In this document: piece by piece, positions 42,090-50,876 of the stretch
Numbering within the stretch: the first letter of the stretch is position 1
Layout of the letters: the number at the start of each line of letters is the position of its first letter
DNA from: [Zimmermannella] alba NBRC 15616
GTDB taxonomy: Bacteria > Actinomycetota > Actinomycetes > Actinomycetales > Microbacteriaceae
Assembly (NCBI RefSeq): GCF_001570905.1
Contig: NZ_BCSO01000007.1
Span: 1-64,000 of the forward strand
Direction: 5' to 3'
Length of the DNA stretch: 64,000 nucleotides
Program-made: the position numbers and the translations under genes
Notes under the pieces: generated by a model
Told to the model about the DNA's origin: nothing
What the model saw: the letters and a program-made list of their open reading frames with translations, nothing else
Database searches by the model: none

Positions 42090-43082
42090 GTGACCCAGCA
42101 CGAGGCCAGCACGCCGCCCGCTCCCGCTCCCCGGGAACGGGCGGCTTCGCCGTTGCCACAAGATGAGGTGAGCCGCTGGAACCGCGTGCGTGAAGGTGTC
42201 CGTGGCGAGCGCGCCCGCCTCCAAGAACGGCACGATCGCATCAATGAGCGAAGCGGCAGAAACCTTGGCTTCGCCATCCTCATCGGCTGTCTCATCGGCG
42301 CGGCGCTGCTGCTGAGCCTTCTCATCGCGAAGCCCTTCTTCAATCTTTTTGGTATCGCCACGGTTGCGCTCGCCTCGGCAGAGCTTGCGGGCGCCTTGCG
42401 CGGTGCGGGGCGCGACATCCCTCGCATCCCCACCGTCGTGTTTGGCTCGCTCGTGGTCCCGATCGCGTACTTCATGGGGCCGAGCGCGCAGTGGCTGGCG
42501 CTTCTCGGCGCGATTGTCGGCACCTCCCTCTGGCGGGTGGCCGAGGCTGCGGTGGCGAGCAGGAAGCCCAGCTCGGGTGAGGTGTGGAAGGACCTCCTCG
42601 CGGGCGCCTTCATTCACCTGTACGCCGTATTCCTCGGCTCGTTCACGGTGCTCTTGGCTGCGCAGCCGCACGGCGAATTCTGGGTGCTTGGTTTCATCAT
42701 CCCGGTTGTTGCGATCGACACGGGCGCCTATGCCACCGGCATAACGTTCGGCAAGACGAAGCTTGCGCCGAGCATTTCCGGCGGGAAGACCTGGGAAGGG
42801 CTTGCCGGTGCGGCCGTGTGGGGCACGGTTGCCTCGGTGCTCGTGTGCCAGTTCATGATCGGCCTGCCGTGGTGGCATGGCCTGTTCATTGGGCCACTGC
42901 TCCTTGTCTCGGCAACCCTGGGTGACCTCTTCGAATCGATGGTGAAGCGCGACCTCGGTATTAAGGACATGTCGGGCTGGCTGCCCGGGCACGGGGGAGT
43001 GCTCGACCGGATCGATTCGATTCTTCCCTCTGGTGCCGTCATGTTTGGCGTGTATGTCGCCCTCGGGCACCTTGTGAACTAG
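42090..43082 (+). CDS. cdsA: Phosphatidate cytidylyltransferase
   Basis: This enzyme makes CDP-diacylglycerol, the branch point to phosphatidylinositol, phosphatidylglycerol and cardiolipin. The 330-aa protein has a charged N-terminal 60 residues, about eight membrane segments, and the signature GGKTWEGLAGAAVWG, MVKRDLGIKDMSGWLPGHGG and LDRIDSILPSGAV. The position after frr is the conserved one, so this is the housekeeping copy. It is coupled to frr (3-base gap). Confidence 0.95.
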   Translation: MTQHEASTPPAPAPRERAASPLPQDEVSRWNRVREGVRGERARLQERHDRINERSGRNLGFAILIGCLIGAALLLSLLIAKPFFNLFGIATVALASAELAGALRGAGRDIPRIPTVVFGSLVVPIAYFMGPSAQWLALLGAIVGTSLWRVAEAAVASRKPSSGEVWKDLLAGAFIHLYAVFLGSFTVLLAAQPHGEFWVLGFIIPVVAIDTGAYATGITFGKTKLAPSISGGKTWEGLAGAAVWGTVASVLVCQFMIGLPWWHGLFIGPLLLVSATLGDLFESMVKRDLGIKDMSGWLPGHGGVLDRIDSILPSGAVMFGVYVALGHLVN

Positions 43083-43170
43083 CGGCATCGAGGCCGCTCG
43101 ACGCGGCTTCGGCAGCTGCTCTCCGGCGGGCCTGGATTTTCCTTGGTGGAAAGTGCTGCACAATGGACGG

Positions 43171-43731
43171 GTGAGCGCACTGTCATTTCCGAAAGCCGCC
43201 CGAGGCCAGCTTGGCTACGACATGGCCGAGGTCGACCGCGCACTGCGAGTCGCCCGCCAGCGATACGACAACTTCGACAACGGCTCCGGCGGCAAGCGGC
43301 TCACCACCTCGAGCATCCGTCACACCGCCTTCACGATGAAGAAGGGCGGCTACTCGGCCGCACACGTGGATGCGGCACTCGAGCGCCTCGAAGACGCTGT
43401 TGGTGTGCGCGAGCGCGAAGAGCGCGTGGCACGCCTTGGCCGCAAGGAGTTCATGCGCGAAGTGAAGGGCACCGCCCGTGCCGTGCTCAAGCGCCTCCAG
43501 CGTGAAGACGGCGAGCGCTTCGACCGCGTCTCCTTCTTCCAGCGCGGCTACGACGTGAAGGAAGTTGACGCCTTCGCCGTCAAGCTCGAAGAATTCCTCC
43601 GAGGCGGTGCACCGCTGAGCCTGCGCGAAGTCCGCTCGGCAGCCTTCACCTCGAAGCGCGGTGGCTACCGTGAAGCGCAGGTTGACCTGCTCCTTGACGC
43701 CGTCATCGACGTCATGCTCGCCATTCGCTAG
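43171..43731 (+). CDS. Small DivIVA-domain protein
   Basis: The GTG at 43171 gives 186 aa with three tandem units, each built like the DivIVA N-terminal lipid-binding motif: FPKAARGQLGYDMAEVDRAL, TAFTMKKGGYSAAHVDAAL and FQRGYDVKEVDAFAVKLEEF. A fourth, near the end, is FTSKRGGYREAQVDLLLDAV. Such motifs bind curved membrane and recruit polar-growth proteins. Unlike Wag31, it lacks a long coiled coil. It stands alone after cdsA and may be a regulator of division or growth. The DivIVA-like pattern is evident; the role is inferred. Confidence 0.8.
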   Translation: MSALSFPKAARGQLGYDMAEVDRALRVARQRYDNFDNGSGGKRLTTSSIRHTAFTMKKGGYSAAHVDAALERLEDAVGVREREERVARLGRKEFMREVKGTARAVLKRLQREDGERFDRVSFFQRGYDVKEVDAFAVKLEEFLRGGAPLSLREVRSAAFTSKRGGYREAQVDLLLDAVIDVMLAIR

Positions 43732-43816
43732 TCGCTCGGTGTGGTGCCGCTGAGGCGCTTGTGACAACTGTCATTTGGTGTGTTCAGCTGGATGTCAGAC
43801 TCTCGGCAAATGTTCG

Positions 43817-43845
43817 TTGTCTGCCCGTGATCGTTCCGTTATCGT
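43817..43845 (+). promoter_or_regulatory. Candidate promoter for the SLT-like gene
   Basis: TTGTCT (43817-43822) and TATCGT (43840-43845) are spaced by 17 bases, 52 bases before the ATG of the secreted SLT-like protein. Confidence 0.45.
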
Positions 43846-43897
43846 TGTGACATCGCCGTTACCGGCGCTTGATGATTGAGACGGATGACTTTTACGC

Positions 43898-44644
43898 ATG
43901 ACTGAGATGACGAACAGCGCAGCCCGAACCGGTTCGACCCGCGCCGCCATTCCGGCGAGCCTTCGGAGCCGTCGTCGTGCGCGCCTGGCCGCACCGACCG
44001 CCATCCTCGCGGTGACCGGTGTTGCTCTCGGCGGCATTTTCGTTCCGGGCCTGTTTGTGCAGGGCGAGGGCCACGGTGCCCAGAACCTCCAGCAGGCATC
44101 CCTCGCCGACATCGCGCAGGCGCAGGCACAGGAGTTTGACCTCAAGACTGCTTCGGCCGAGGCCGCCCCCGAGCAGGAATCCCCGAATCTTGAGGCCTCG
44201 CAGATCACGCGCGACGGTGTTGAGGTTTCGGTCGAGACGCCGAAGCCGAGCCCCTCGCAGACGTCCTCGAGTGGTTCTTCGAGTGGTTCTTCGAGTGGTT
44301 CTTCGAGCGGTTCCTCGAGCTACGGCCCCGTGACGCCGGCGGGCGAAGCGCAGCAGATCGCGCACGACATGGTCATCGCTCGCGGCTGGAGCGAGAGCGA
44401 ATTCACGTGTCTGGTGAATCTGTGGAACCGCGAGTCTGGTTGGAACGCCGCCGCATCGAACGCCAGCTCGGGCGCGTACGGCATTCCGCAGGCACTGCCC
44501 GGTTCGAAGATGTCGGCCGCTGGCGCTGACTGGCAGACGAACGCCGCAACCCAGATTGACTGGGGCATCAACCACTACATCGCTCCTCGCTACGGCACCC
44601 CGTGCGGTGCCTGGGGGCACTCGGAAGCGCAGGGCTGGTACTAG
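43898..44644 (+). CDS. Secreted SLT-like/lytic transglycosylase-type protein
   Basis: The 248-aa protein has a basic N-terminus and one hydrophobic segment (about residues 30-52), either an anchor or a signal peptide. Charged and Gln/Ala-rich linkers follow, then a Ser-Gly repeat (residues about 120-142). The C-terminal domain of about 90 residues has WSESEFTCLVNLWNRESGWN (catalytic-Glu-like) and SSGAYGIPQALPGSKM. This is the short lysozyme-like fold of actinobacterial SLT/aggregation-promoting proteins. It likely trims peptidoglycan. Followed by a hairpin terminator. Confidence 0.88.
   Translation: MTEMTNSAARTGSTRAAIPASLRSRRRARLAAPTAILAVTGVALGGIFVPGLFVQGEGHGAQNLQQASLADIAQAQAQEFDLKTASAEAAPEQESPNLEASQITRDGVEVSVETPKPSPSQTSSSGSSSGSSSGSSSGSSSYGPVTPAGEAQQIAHDMVIARGWSESEFTCLVNLWNRESGWNAAASNASSGAYGIPQALPGSKMSAAGADWQTNAATQIDWGINHYIAPRYGTPCGAWGHSEAQGWY
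44267..44320 (+). repeat. 12-bp tandem repeat coding Ser-Gly linker
   Basis: Four and a half copies of TCGAGTGGTTCT (the last one TCGAGCGGTTCC) encode the SSGSSSG linker of the secreted SLT-like protein. Copy number can change by slippage, altering linker length without breaking the frame. Confidence 0.85.
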
Positions 44645-44652
44645 ACACGTCA

Positions 44653-44688
44653 CGAACGGCGGGCGGCCATCAGGTCGCCCGCCGTTCG
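44653..44688 (+). terminator. Hairpin after the SLT-like gene
   Basis: A perfect 13-bp stem (CGAACGGCGGGCG and complement) closes on a 10-base loop 9 bases after the stop codon. Confidence 0.65.
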
Positions 44689-44710
44689 CGTGCTTCGTAG
44701 ACTGGATGTC

Positions 44711-45022
44711 ATGCCCCGCTCCAACCGTCCACGCCACCGCGGCCGTCGCGCTCGGGGAATGAACGGTGTCGAGGAGCAGGACGACTTCTCACGCCTTCGG
44801 GCAGGGCTTCGCCGCACGGAAACCAAACGCGGCGTCGCCTGGACCGTCCAACCCATCTCGCCCGAGCGGGCCCTCAAGGAATACACCTGCCCTGGTTGCC
44901 ACACCATGGTGCCAATCGGCCAAGCACACATCGTCGCCTGGCCAGCGGAGCACCTCTTTGGCGACGAGCAGGGCGTGGCGGAACGCCGCCACTGGCACAG
45001 CCACTGTTGGAGAATTGCCTAA
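44711..45022 (+). CDS. Small zinc-ribbon-like protein, 103 aa
   Basis: The product begins MPRSNRPRHRGRRARGMNGV and has a charged helical middle. The C-terminal pair TCPGCHTMVPIGQAH and HWHSHCWRIA (Cys-x2-Cys...His/Cys) is likely to bind zinc. Such small proteins are common in actinobacteria and often mis-annotated as ATP/GTP-binding. The stop shares TAATG with the hydrolase start, so the pair is translationally coupled. The function is unknown. Confidence 0.8.
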   Translation: MPRSNRPRHRGRRARGMNGVEEQDDFSRLRAGLRRTETKRGVAWTVQPISPERALKEYTCPGCHTMVPIGQAHIVAWPAEHLFGDEQGVAERRHWHSHCWRIA

Positions 45023-45783
45023 TGGAGAACGAGAACACGCCCGCCACCGAGCCCGTCGAGGTCCGCTCCGGCATTGAGTTGCCTGCCCGCCGTGACGACA
45101 TCGAACTGCACACGGCCGATGGGCTGACCCTCGTGGGCGAACTCGCGCAGCCGCTCGAGAAGGCACCCGTCGCGACCCTCGTCACCTTTCATCCGTTGCC
45201 GACCCACGGTGGCTTCATGGACTCGCACATCTACCGGAAGGCCGCGCTGCGCCTCCCCGCGCTTGCCGACCTGGCAGTGCTCCGCTTCAACACCCGCGGC
45301 ACGACCTCGCCGCGCGGTACGAGCGAGGGGTCCTTCGGCGATGGAATCGACGAAGTGCACGACGTCCGCGCTGCCTTCGACTTCGTGCGCGAACACGAAC
45401 TCCCGAACCCCTGGATGGTCGGCTGGTCCTTCGGCACCGAGCTCACGCTCAAGTACGCGCGCGAGCACGAAGAACTCCTCAGCGGCGTCATCCTGCTCTC
45501 GCCGCCGCTGCGTCGCACGACGCCCGAGGAGCTGGCCGCCTGGCAGGACTGGACGAAGCCGTTCCTCTGGCTCGTGCCCGAACACGACGACTTCCTGAAG
45601 CCGGATGCGGCTCGCGAGGCGATTGCGCGCGCGGGCCTCGTCAACGTGGACTTTGTGGATGTGGAGGACGGGCGTCACCTGTGGGTGGGGGAGAAGCAGA
45701 CCCGCCGCGTGCTCAACGAAATCGTCGCCCGCGTGAACCCCGCGGCTGCGCCTCTGCCGACCCACTGGCCCGCCACCAACTGA
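45022..45783 (+). CDS. Alpha/beta hydrolase family protein
   Basis: This 253-aa cytoplasmic hydrolase has the nucleophile elbow GWSFGTE (Ser about 136), the oxyanion region near TFHPLPTHGG, an Asp in VPEHDDFL and a late His in DGRHLWVG, giving a plausible Ser-Asp-His triad. It resembles YP_-type dienelactone hydrolase or carboxylesterase families, but no substrate can be inferred. Coupled to the small zinc-ribbon protein (TAATG). The repeat-rich intergenic stretch follows. Confidence 0.85.
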   Translation: MENENTPATEPVEVRSGIELPARRDDIELHTADGLTLVGELAQPLEKAPVATLVTFHPLPTHGGFMDSHIYRKAALRLPALADLAVLRFNTRGTTSPRGTSEGSFGDGIDEVHDVRAAFDFVREHELPNPWMVGWSFGTELTLKYAREHEELLSGVILLSPPLRRTTPEELAAWQDWTKPFLWLVPEHDDFLKPDAAREAIARAGLVNVDFVDVEDGRHLWVGEKQTRRVLNEIVARVNPAAAPLPTHWPATN

Positions 45784-45961
45784 GCTGGTCGAGGATTCGC
45801 ACGACTGAGCTGTTCGAGTGGGCCCGATGGGTCGTAACGAGGCCCCGACACTGAGCTGGTCGAGTAGGCCCGCAGGGCCGTATCGAGGCCACGCGGTGTG
45901 GCAGTGCTGAGGCCGGTGGTCTCGATACACCGGGCTTCGCCCGGCACTCGATCACCTCTCG
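45784..45961. repeat. Cluster of degenerate intergenic repeats
   Basis: Three or four degenerate units resemble CTGAGCTGGTCGAGTAGG...GTATCGAGGCC. Each contains an inverted repeat around CGAGTAGGCCC/GGGCCGTATCG. A fourth unit on the other face reads GGTCTCGATACACCGGGCTTC with a GCCCGGCACTCG arm. They lie between convergent genes, and similar pieces occur near 8910, 20680 and 43085. I recognise this as a type common in Microbacteriaceae intergenic regions. No coding potential. Confidence 0.75.
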
Positions 45962-45964
45962 GGG

Positions 45965-47011
45965 CTAGCGCTCGTTCTGGGCAGGGATAATGACACGCTT
46001 CACGATGATGAGGATGCTCGCCGCAACCGGAATCGCAATCATGGCACCGAGGAGGCCGAGAAGCGTACCGCCGGTGAGCGCCGCAATCACCACGATCGGG
46101 CCCGGCACCTTCACTGCGTGCGCCATGATGCGCGGCGAAATGACGTACGCCTCAAGCTGCATGTAGACGAGGTAGTAGATGCCCGCGATCCACCAGGTGG
46201 GGCTCCCTGGATCCGTGAGGGCAAGCTGCGCCACGACGATGATGACCGAGGCGCTGATCGTGCCCACCAGGGGAATGAGCGAGCCGAGGAAGGCAACGAG
46301 CGCGAACACCGCCGGCATTGCGGCGTCAATGACGGTCAAGAAGATGAAGGTGAGCACGCCGTTCACGAGCGCGAGTGAGGTCTGCCCCATCACATACTTG
46401 CCGACCGAACCGGTGATCTCTTCCGTGAGCTCTGCGATGCGGCCACGACGGGAAGCAGGCGTGAGCTGGTAGAAGCCACGCTTGATCGAGTGCATGCTCG
46501 ACACGAAGTAGAGCGTGAGGATCGCGATGATGAGCAGGCCGAAGAAACCGTTGAGGATGTCGACACCCACCTGCAGCACACCACCGGTGATGACGCCGAT
46601 GTTGTCCTTGAGCCAGTTGAGGCCATCCTCGAGCGCCTTCTGAGCATCCAATCCAGGGAAGGTTCGGTCAGCCCACTCAATGAGGTTTGAGCTCGCGAGC
46701 TGTTCAACGAGCGCGTTGTAGCGCTTCGTGAGTTCACCAATCTGCTCGGTCACCGAGGGGATCACCGCGACGACAAGCAGCGAAAACGCGCCAAAGACGA
46801 CCAGGAGCGACACGACGATCGCGAGCGGTCGCGGCCAGCGGTGACGCTCGAGGAAGCTAATGATCGGCTCAAAGCCGAGCGCCAAGAACAGCGCCGCACC
46901 AACGTAGGTGAGGACCGTCCCAAGCGAACTCATCATGCCGCCGAGCACGAGCGCGGTAATCGCGCCGAGCGTCGCAACAAAGCCCAGCCGGAAGGGGTTT
47001 TCGATGCGCAT
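45965..47011 (-). CDS. AI-2E family transporter
   Basis: This 348-aa permease has eight or so membrane segments with the AI-2E/PerM family layout: an early LALGFEPIISFLERHRWPR loop, a long periplasmic region (about residues 85-160), and LGSLIPLVGTISASVIIVV, followed by the conserved ISPRIMAHAVKVPGPIVVIA and GLLGAMIAIPVAASI motifs near the end. Members export small molecules or act as Na+/H+ antiporters; the autoinducer link is not general. No quorum-sensing gene is near. It is downstream of the DivIVA-like gene on the same strand with a 21-base gap, so they may be co-transcribed. Confidence 0.9.
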   Translation of the reverse strand: MRIENPFRLGFVATLGAITALVLGGMMSSLGTVLTYVGAALFLALGFEPIISFLERHRWPRPLAIVVSLLVVFGAFSLLVVAVIPSVTEQIGELTKRYNALVEQLASSNLIEWADRTFPGLDAQKALEDGLNWLKDNIGVITGGVLQVGVDILNGFFGLLIIAILTLYFVSSMHSIKRGFYQLTPASRRGRIAELTEEITGSVGKYVMGQTSLALVNGVLTFIFLTVIDAAMPAVFALVAFLGSLIPLVGTISASVIIVVAQLALTDPGSPTWWIAGIYYLVYMQLEAYVISPRIMAHAVKVPGPIVVIAALTGGTLLGLLGAMIAIPVAASILIIVKRVIIPAQNER

Positions 47012-47032
47012 ACGAGGTGAATGCTTTCGCGA

Positions 47033-48400
47033 CTAGTTGGTGTTGGGGCGCTTCGGGCGCGGGATGACGATCGTGTCGTTCGGGCCTGGCTCTGGGATAT
47101 CCGAAGCGGCGTCCTCGTCGTCGCTGTTCTCGGTTGCCATGGATGCCGCGGCGAGCGGCTTCGCTGGAGCCGCCGCAGCTGCCGGCGCGACAAGACCTGC
47201 CTGCGAGAACATGGCCCGCAGGTGCTCGAGGTGCTCCTCGACCTGGGCACGCTGCTCGCTGATCTCAGCCAGGCGGGCCTGCGCCTGTTCGGTCTGAGCC
47301 TGCGTGCGCTGCTCAATCTCGGCACTGCGCTCGCGAGCCTGGCGGTTTGCGTTGTCGATGATGTCGCCCGCCTGACGCTCAGCTTCAGCAACCGTCTCCT
47401 GGGCGCGGCGACGGGCATCCGCCATCATTCGGCCAGCCTCACGGCGAACCTGCTCGCTGCGCTGGTTGAGGTCGGCAAGCTGCTCGGTCGCGTCATCGAT
47501 GAGCTTCTTCGCGGTGGCCTCCGCCTTGCGGCCCGCACTGACGAGCTGCTGCTCAAACTCACTGCGACGGTCGGCAAGCTCGACATCGACAGCGGAACGC
47601 TGCTGGTTGAGGTCGCGCAGCGTTGCCTCGCGCATGCCCTCAAGCTCACTCTGCGTGCGCTGATGTTCGGCAGCGAGTTCACGTTCGTGGCGCTCACGGT
47701 CTTCGGCAAGGGAACGATCGTGGTCGCCGCGCTCGAGGTCGATGGCGCGGCGTGCATCCGCGATCTCGCTCTTCGCCTGCGCGGTCTCGTTGCTCGCAGT
47801 CCGGCGAAGCTCGGCGATTTCGGCCTCCGCGGCAGCCTTGAGCGCGGCAATTTCGCGGTCGGTCGAGTGGCGCAGCTCACGCAGCTCGGTCGTGACCTGA
47901 TCCTTCACCGTGTCGATCTCACGCTCCTGGTTCGCGCGCGTGAGCTCAGCCTCTTGCTGGGCGTTTTCGAGCAGCGAATCCGCTTCGGCGCGGGAGTCGG
48001 TGAGCACGCGGTTCGCACGCTGGTCTGCCTCACGCGTCGTCCGCTCGGCGTAGTCGTTCGCCTCTTGGTGGATGCGGGCTGCATGGCTGTGCGCGTCGCT
48101 CTCAATGCGCTCACTCTCGCGACGCGCGTCCGCGATGAGCTTCTGAGCCTGCTGCTCTGCGGTGGCGAGCGTTCCCGCGAGCTTCGAACCGAGCCCCGAG
48201 TAGGTGGGCTGGCCCGCTTCGCGCAGCTCCTGTTCGAGCTCGGCGACGCGCGACTGCAGGCGTGCGATCTCGCGTGCACTCTGCGAGTCTTCGCTACCGG
48301 CGAGGGCCACCTGGCGCTGCAGGTCCCGGATGGCTTCGTCAACCTCTTCTCGGTTGTAGCCGCGCATCACGGTGCTGAAGGTGTAGCCCTGAAGGTCCAC
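47033..48400 (-). CDS. Long coiled-coil DivIVA-like protein
   Basis: The GTG start gives 455 aa. The N-terminus, GYTFSTVMRGYNREEVDEAI, is a DivIVA-type membrane-binding motif. Almost all of the rest is a Glu/Arg/Ala/Gln coiled coil (about residues 25-400), followed by a short Ala/Pro-rich, acidic and basic tail. Unlike canonical Wag31 it is much longer and has no short central linker. It may build a polar scaffold or organise cell-envelope synthesis. The AI-2E family permease follows. The opposite strand carries a long spurious open frame that I rejected. Confidence 0.82.
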   Translation of the reverse strand: MDLQGYTFSTVMRGYNREEVDEAIRDLQRQVALAGSEDSQSAREIARLQSRVAELEQELREAGQPTYSGLGSKLAGTLATAEQQAQKLIADARRESERIESDAHSHAARIHQEANDYAERTTREADQRANRVLTDSRAEADSLLENAQQEAELTRANQEREIDTVKDQVTTELRELRHSTDREIAALKAAAEAEIAELRRTASNETAQAKSEIADARRAIDLERGDHDRSLAEDRERHERELAAEHQRTQSELEGMREATLRDLNQQRSAVDVELADRRSEFEQQLVSAGRKAEATAKKLIDDATEQLADLNQRSEQVRREAGRMMADARRRAQETVAEAERQAGDIIDNANRQARERSAEIEQRTQAQTEQAQARLAEISEQRAQVEEHLEHLRAMFSQAGLVAPAAAAAPAKPLAAASMATENSDDEDAASDIPEPGPNDTIVIPRPKRPNTN

Positions 48401-48656
48401 GCTCTCTCCTCATCCCTCGACACGAGCCCCAAAAGGTGTGTGCTCGATGAGTGTGAAGTGTAGTAGCGGTGCCCTGGAGACGAGTTGAGACGTGGCCGCA
48501 CACAGGCCCCACAATCCATAACTTCCACCGACGATGCCCAGATCGGTGCGTTACCGTGACAAGTCATGGATTTGCTGCCCACATGGGGTGGCCTCGATCC
48601 CCGGGAGCCGCGGCGCGTGCTCCACGCGCCAGTACGACCCAAGAAGGAGCCCCCGA

Positions 48657-50834
48657 GTGCGTTTTGTTTCTGCGGCGATCGCGGGTGTGTTGAGCCTGCT
48701 GCTGTTGCTTGCCGCCGGCATTCACATTGCTGTGCAGAGCAGCACGACGAGTGTGACGGCGAGCGGCACCTACACGTCTGAGGCGAACTACGCCGTCATC
48801 CCGAGCGAGGTGCTCACCGCGAACGCAGGCTCGCAGAACATCGTCCTCACCGGCAACGGCAAGATGACCGTTATGGTTGGCCGTTCGGGGGACGTCGCGG
48901 CATGGCTTGGCGAGGCAAAGCACGCCGACCTCATGCTGTCGGAAGACAAGACGAGCCTCACGGCCGTTGATGCTGGCTCAAAGGCAGAGCAGGTGAGCCC
49001 CGCGGGTTCCGACCTCTGGACCGAAGAGATCACTGGTGATGGCGAAGTGAAGCTCGACGCTGACCTTCCGCCGGGTTATGCAGTCCTCATTGCGAGCGAC
49101 AACGGCCCGGCGCTCTCGACTGCGACCATGACCTGGCCGCTCTCGAACCGTGCACAGTGGTCGGGTCCGCTCTTGGTCGCCGCAGGCATTCTTGCCCTGT
49201 GCGCGATTGCCCTCTTGGTGTGGGCGCTCCTGGGCCGTCGCGAGCGTCGCCGTGAGCTTGAGCCCACGGGCGAGGAGCCGATGCCGGTCAAGGGTGCGCT
49301 GACCGCGAGCGAGGTCGCCGACGAGGACACCCAGGCTGAGGAAGCTGTGGCGACGGGGCCCAGCGCGACCGACGAACCGGACATCGTCGACGAAACGGAT
49401 GTCGCTCGAGGCACCGAGCTCGTCGAAGAACCTGAGGTCGCGGCTGCATCCGAGGCTGAGGCAGCGGACGCTGCCGAGCACGACGACAGTGTCGACACCG
49501 TTGATGAGGCCGAGCCTACCGAAACGGCCGATGAGCCAGAGACTCACGCTGCCGAGATGCCGGCAGAGCCTGAAACCGAAGCTGAGGTCTCAGAGGGCCC
49601 AGCTCAGGAGCAGAAGCACGACGAGCCTGCACCCGCGAGCGACGACACCGAAGATGCGCCCACGACGGACGACGACTCAAAGGACGACGACTCCACCCCG
49701 CCCGCCGCACCCGAGGAAGACGAAGAAGCGAAGTGGCGCCGTCCTCGCGGCCCGAACCGCTCGAAGGCGCCCAAGCGCATCTTCAGCTTTGCGCCGCTCC
49801 TGCTTGCGAGCAGCCTCGTACTCACCGGATGTTCGGCCGATATGTGGCCCGAAGCACTCGGCGGCGCTGCCGAGCACCCGCACGCCACCGCGAGCTCCGA
49901 AGCCGAACAAGCCCTCATCAACGAGGGGGCGCCCACCCCGGCGCTCGGCCAGGCGCAGCTTGACCGCATCCTTGCCGATGTGCGCCGTGCCGCATCCGAG
50001 GGTGACGAGAAAAAGGACACAAAGCTCCTCGAGTCGCGCTTCGCGGGTGTTGCCCTCATCCAGCGCCAGATGATCTATCAGGCCAATATCCATGACCCGG
50101 AGCAGCCGATGCCCGCCGCGATCCCAGAGGGTGACACGGTCTACTCGGTTCCGGTTGCAAGTCCTGACTGGCCGCGCACGGTCATCACCGTCATCAAGCC
50201 CACCGACCAGAAGGTCTTGCCGCAGGCGCTCACGCTCGTACAAGAGAGCGCCCGCGAACCGTTCAAGGTGAACAGCGTCGTTGAGCTCACGCCGCAGGCG
50301 CAGCTTCCGGACGCCGCCCCGCTCACCGTCGGTTCGAAGACCCTCGCCGAGGTCACCCCCGGGCTCTCGATTGCCCCGGAGACGCTCGCCGCTGCCTACG
50401 GTGACGTGGTCCTCAACGGCGACAAGTCTCCGCACTTCGCAGCCTTCGACACTGCAGGTGACGCCCTCCTGCCGCAGATTGGCGAGCAATATCGTGCTGG
50501 CCAAACGCAGGCGATTGACGCGAACGCCTCGACCATTGAGTTCAAGAACCAGCCGAGCAAGGACGCACCCGTCGGCGTTGCGAGCCTTGACGACGGTGCC
50601 CTCGTCTCCGTCACGCTCGAAGAAGTCGAGACGATCTCGGCGAAGACGCGTCTCGCCACGATCAAGGTGACCGGCGCTACGGCTGCGCTCGCAGGCAAGA
50701 ACACGAGCCAAAAGGGATTCGAGAAGACCTACTCCGATCAGCTCTTGTTCTACGTGCCCCCGGTTTCGAGCGGCGGCAAGATCCAGCTGCTCGGCTACGC
50801 TCAGACGCTGACGAACGCGCACGAACTCTCGTAG
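48657..50834 (+). CDS. Large membrane protein with internal lipobox-like segment
   Basis: The GTG at 48657 follows AAGAAGGAG. The 725-aa product starts with a signal-anchor (residues 5-22), then an extracellular-type beta-rich region of about 110 residues and a second membrane helix near residue 165. A disordered acidic stretch of about 170 residues follows. Near residue 380 a third hydrophobic segment reads FAPLLLASSLVLTGCSADMW, which has the form of a lipoprotein signal (L-x-x-G-C). The last 300 residues form a soluble-looking domain (RMQ-type helix, then beta strands) ending in a conserved GGKIQLLGYAQT stretch. It might be a gene fusion of a membrane protein and a lipoprotein. No family was recognised. 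The YbbN-like gene follows. Confidence 0.75.
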   Translation: MRFVSAAIAGVLSLLLLLAAGIHIAVQSSTTSVTASGTYTSEANYAVIPSEVLTANAGSQNIVLTGNGKMTVMVGRSGDVAAWLGEAKHADLMLSEDKTSLTAVDAGSKAEQVSPAGSDLWTEEITGDGEVKLDADLPPGYAVLIASDNGPALSTATMTWPLSNRAQWSGPLLVAAGILALCAIALLVWALLGRRERRRELEPTGEEPMPVKGALTASEVADEDTQAEEAVATGPSATDEPDIVDETDVARGTELVEEPEVAAASEAEAADAAEHDDSVDTVDEAEPTETADEPETHAAEMPAEPETEAEVSEGPAQEQKHDEPAPASDDTEDAPTTDDDSKDDDSTPPAAPEEDEEAKWRRPRGPNRSKAPKRIFSFAPLLLASSLVLTGCSADMWPEALGGAAEHPHATASSEAEQALINEGAPTPALGQAQLDRILADVRRAASEGDEKKDTKLLESRFAGVALIQRQMIYQANIHDPEQPMPAAIPEGDTVYSVPVASPDWPRTVITVIKPTDQKVLPQALTLVQESAREPFKVNSVVELTPQAQLPDAAPLTVGSKTLAEVTPGLSIAPETLAAAYGDVVLNGDKSPHFAAFDTAGDALLPQIGEQYRAGQTQAIDANASTIEFKNQPSKDAPVGVASLDDGALVSVTLEEVETISAKTRLATIKVTGATAALAGKNTSQKGFEKTYSDQLLFYVPPVSSGGKIQLLGYAQTLTNAHELS

Positions 50835-50876
50835 CCAGATTGCTCGCGCGACATCTCCAGATATCGAGGACGGAAT

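Noticed and set aside
44267-44320. Possible CRISPR-like repeats
   Set aside because: They are contiguous 12-bp units with no spacers, in frame, coding a Ser-Gly linker.
47021-48463. 480-codon frame antisense to the coiled-coil gene
   Set aside because: It is rich in Leu and Arg as expected from an antisense coiled coil, and has no domain; the minus-strand protein has a clear DivIVA-like start.
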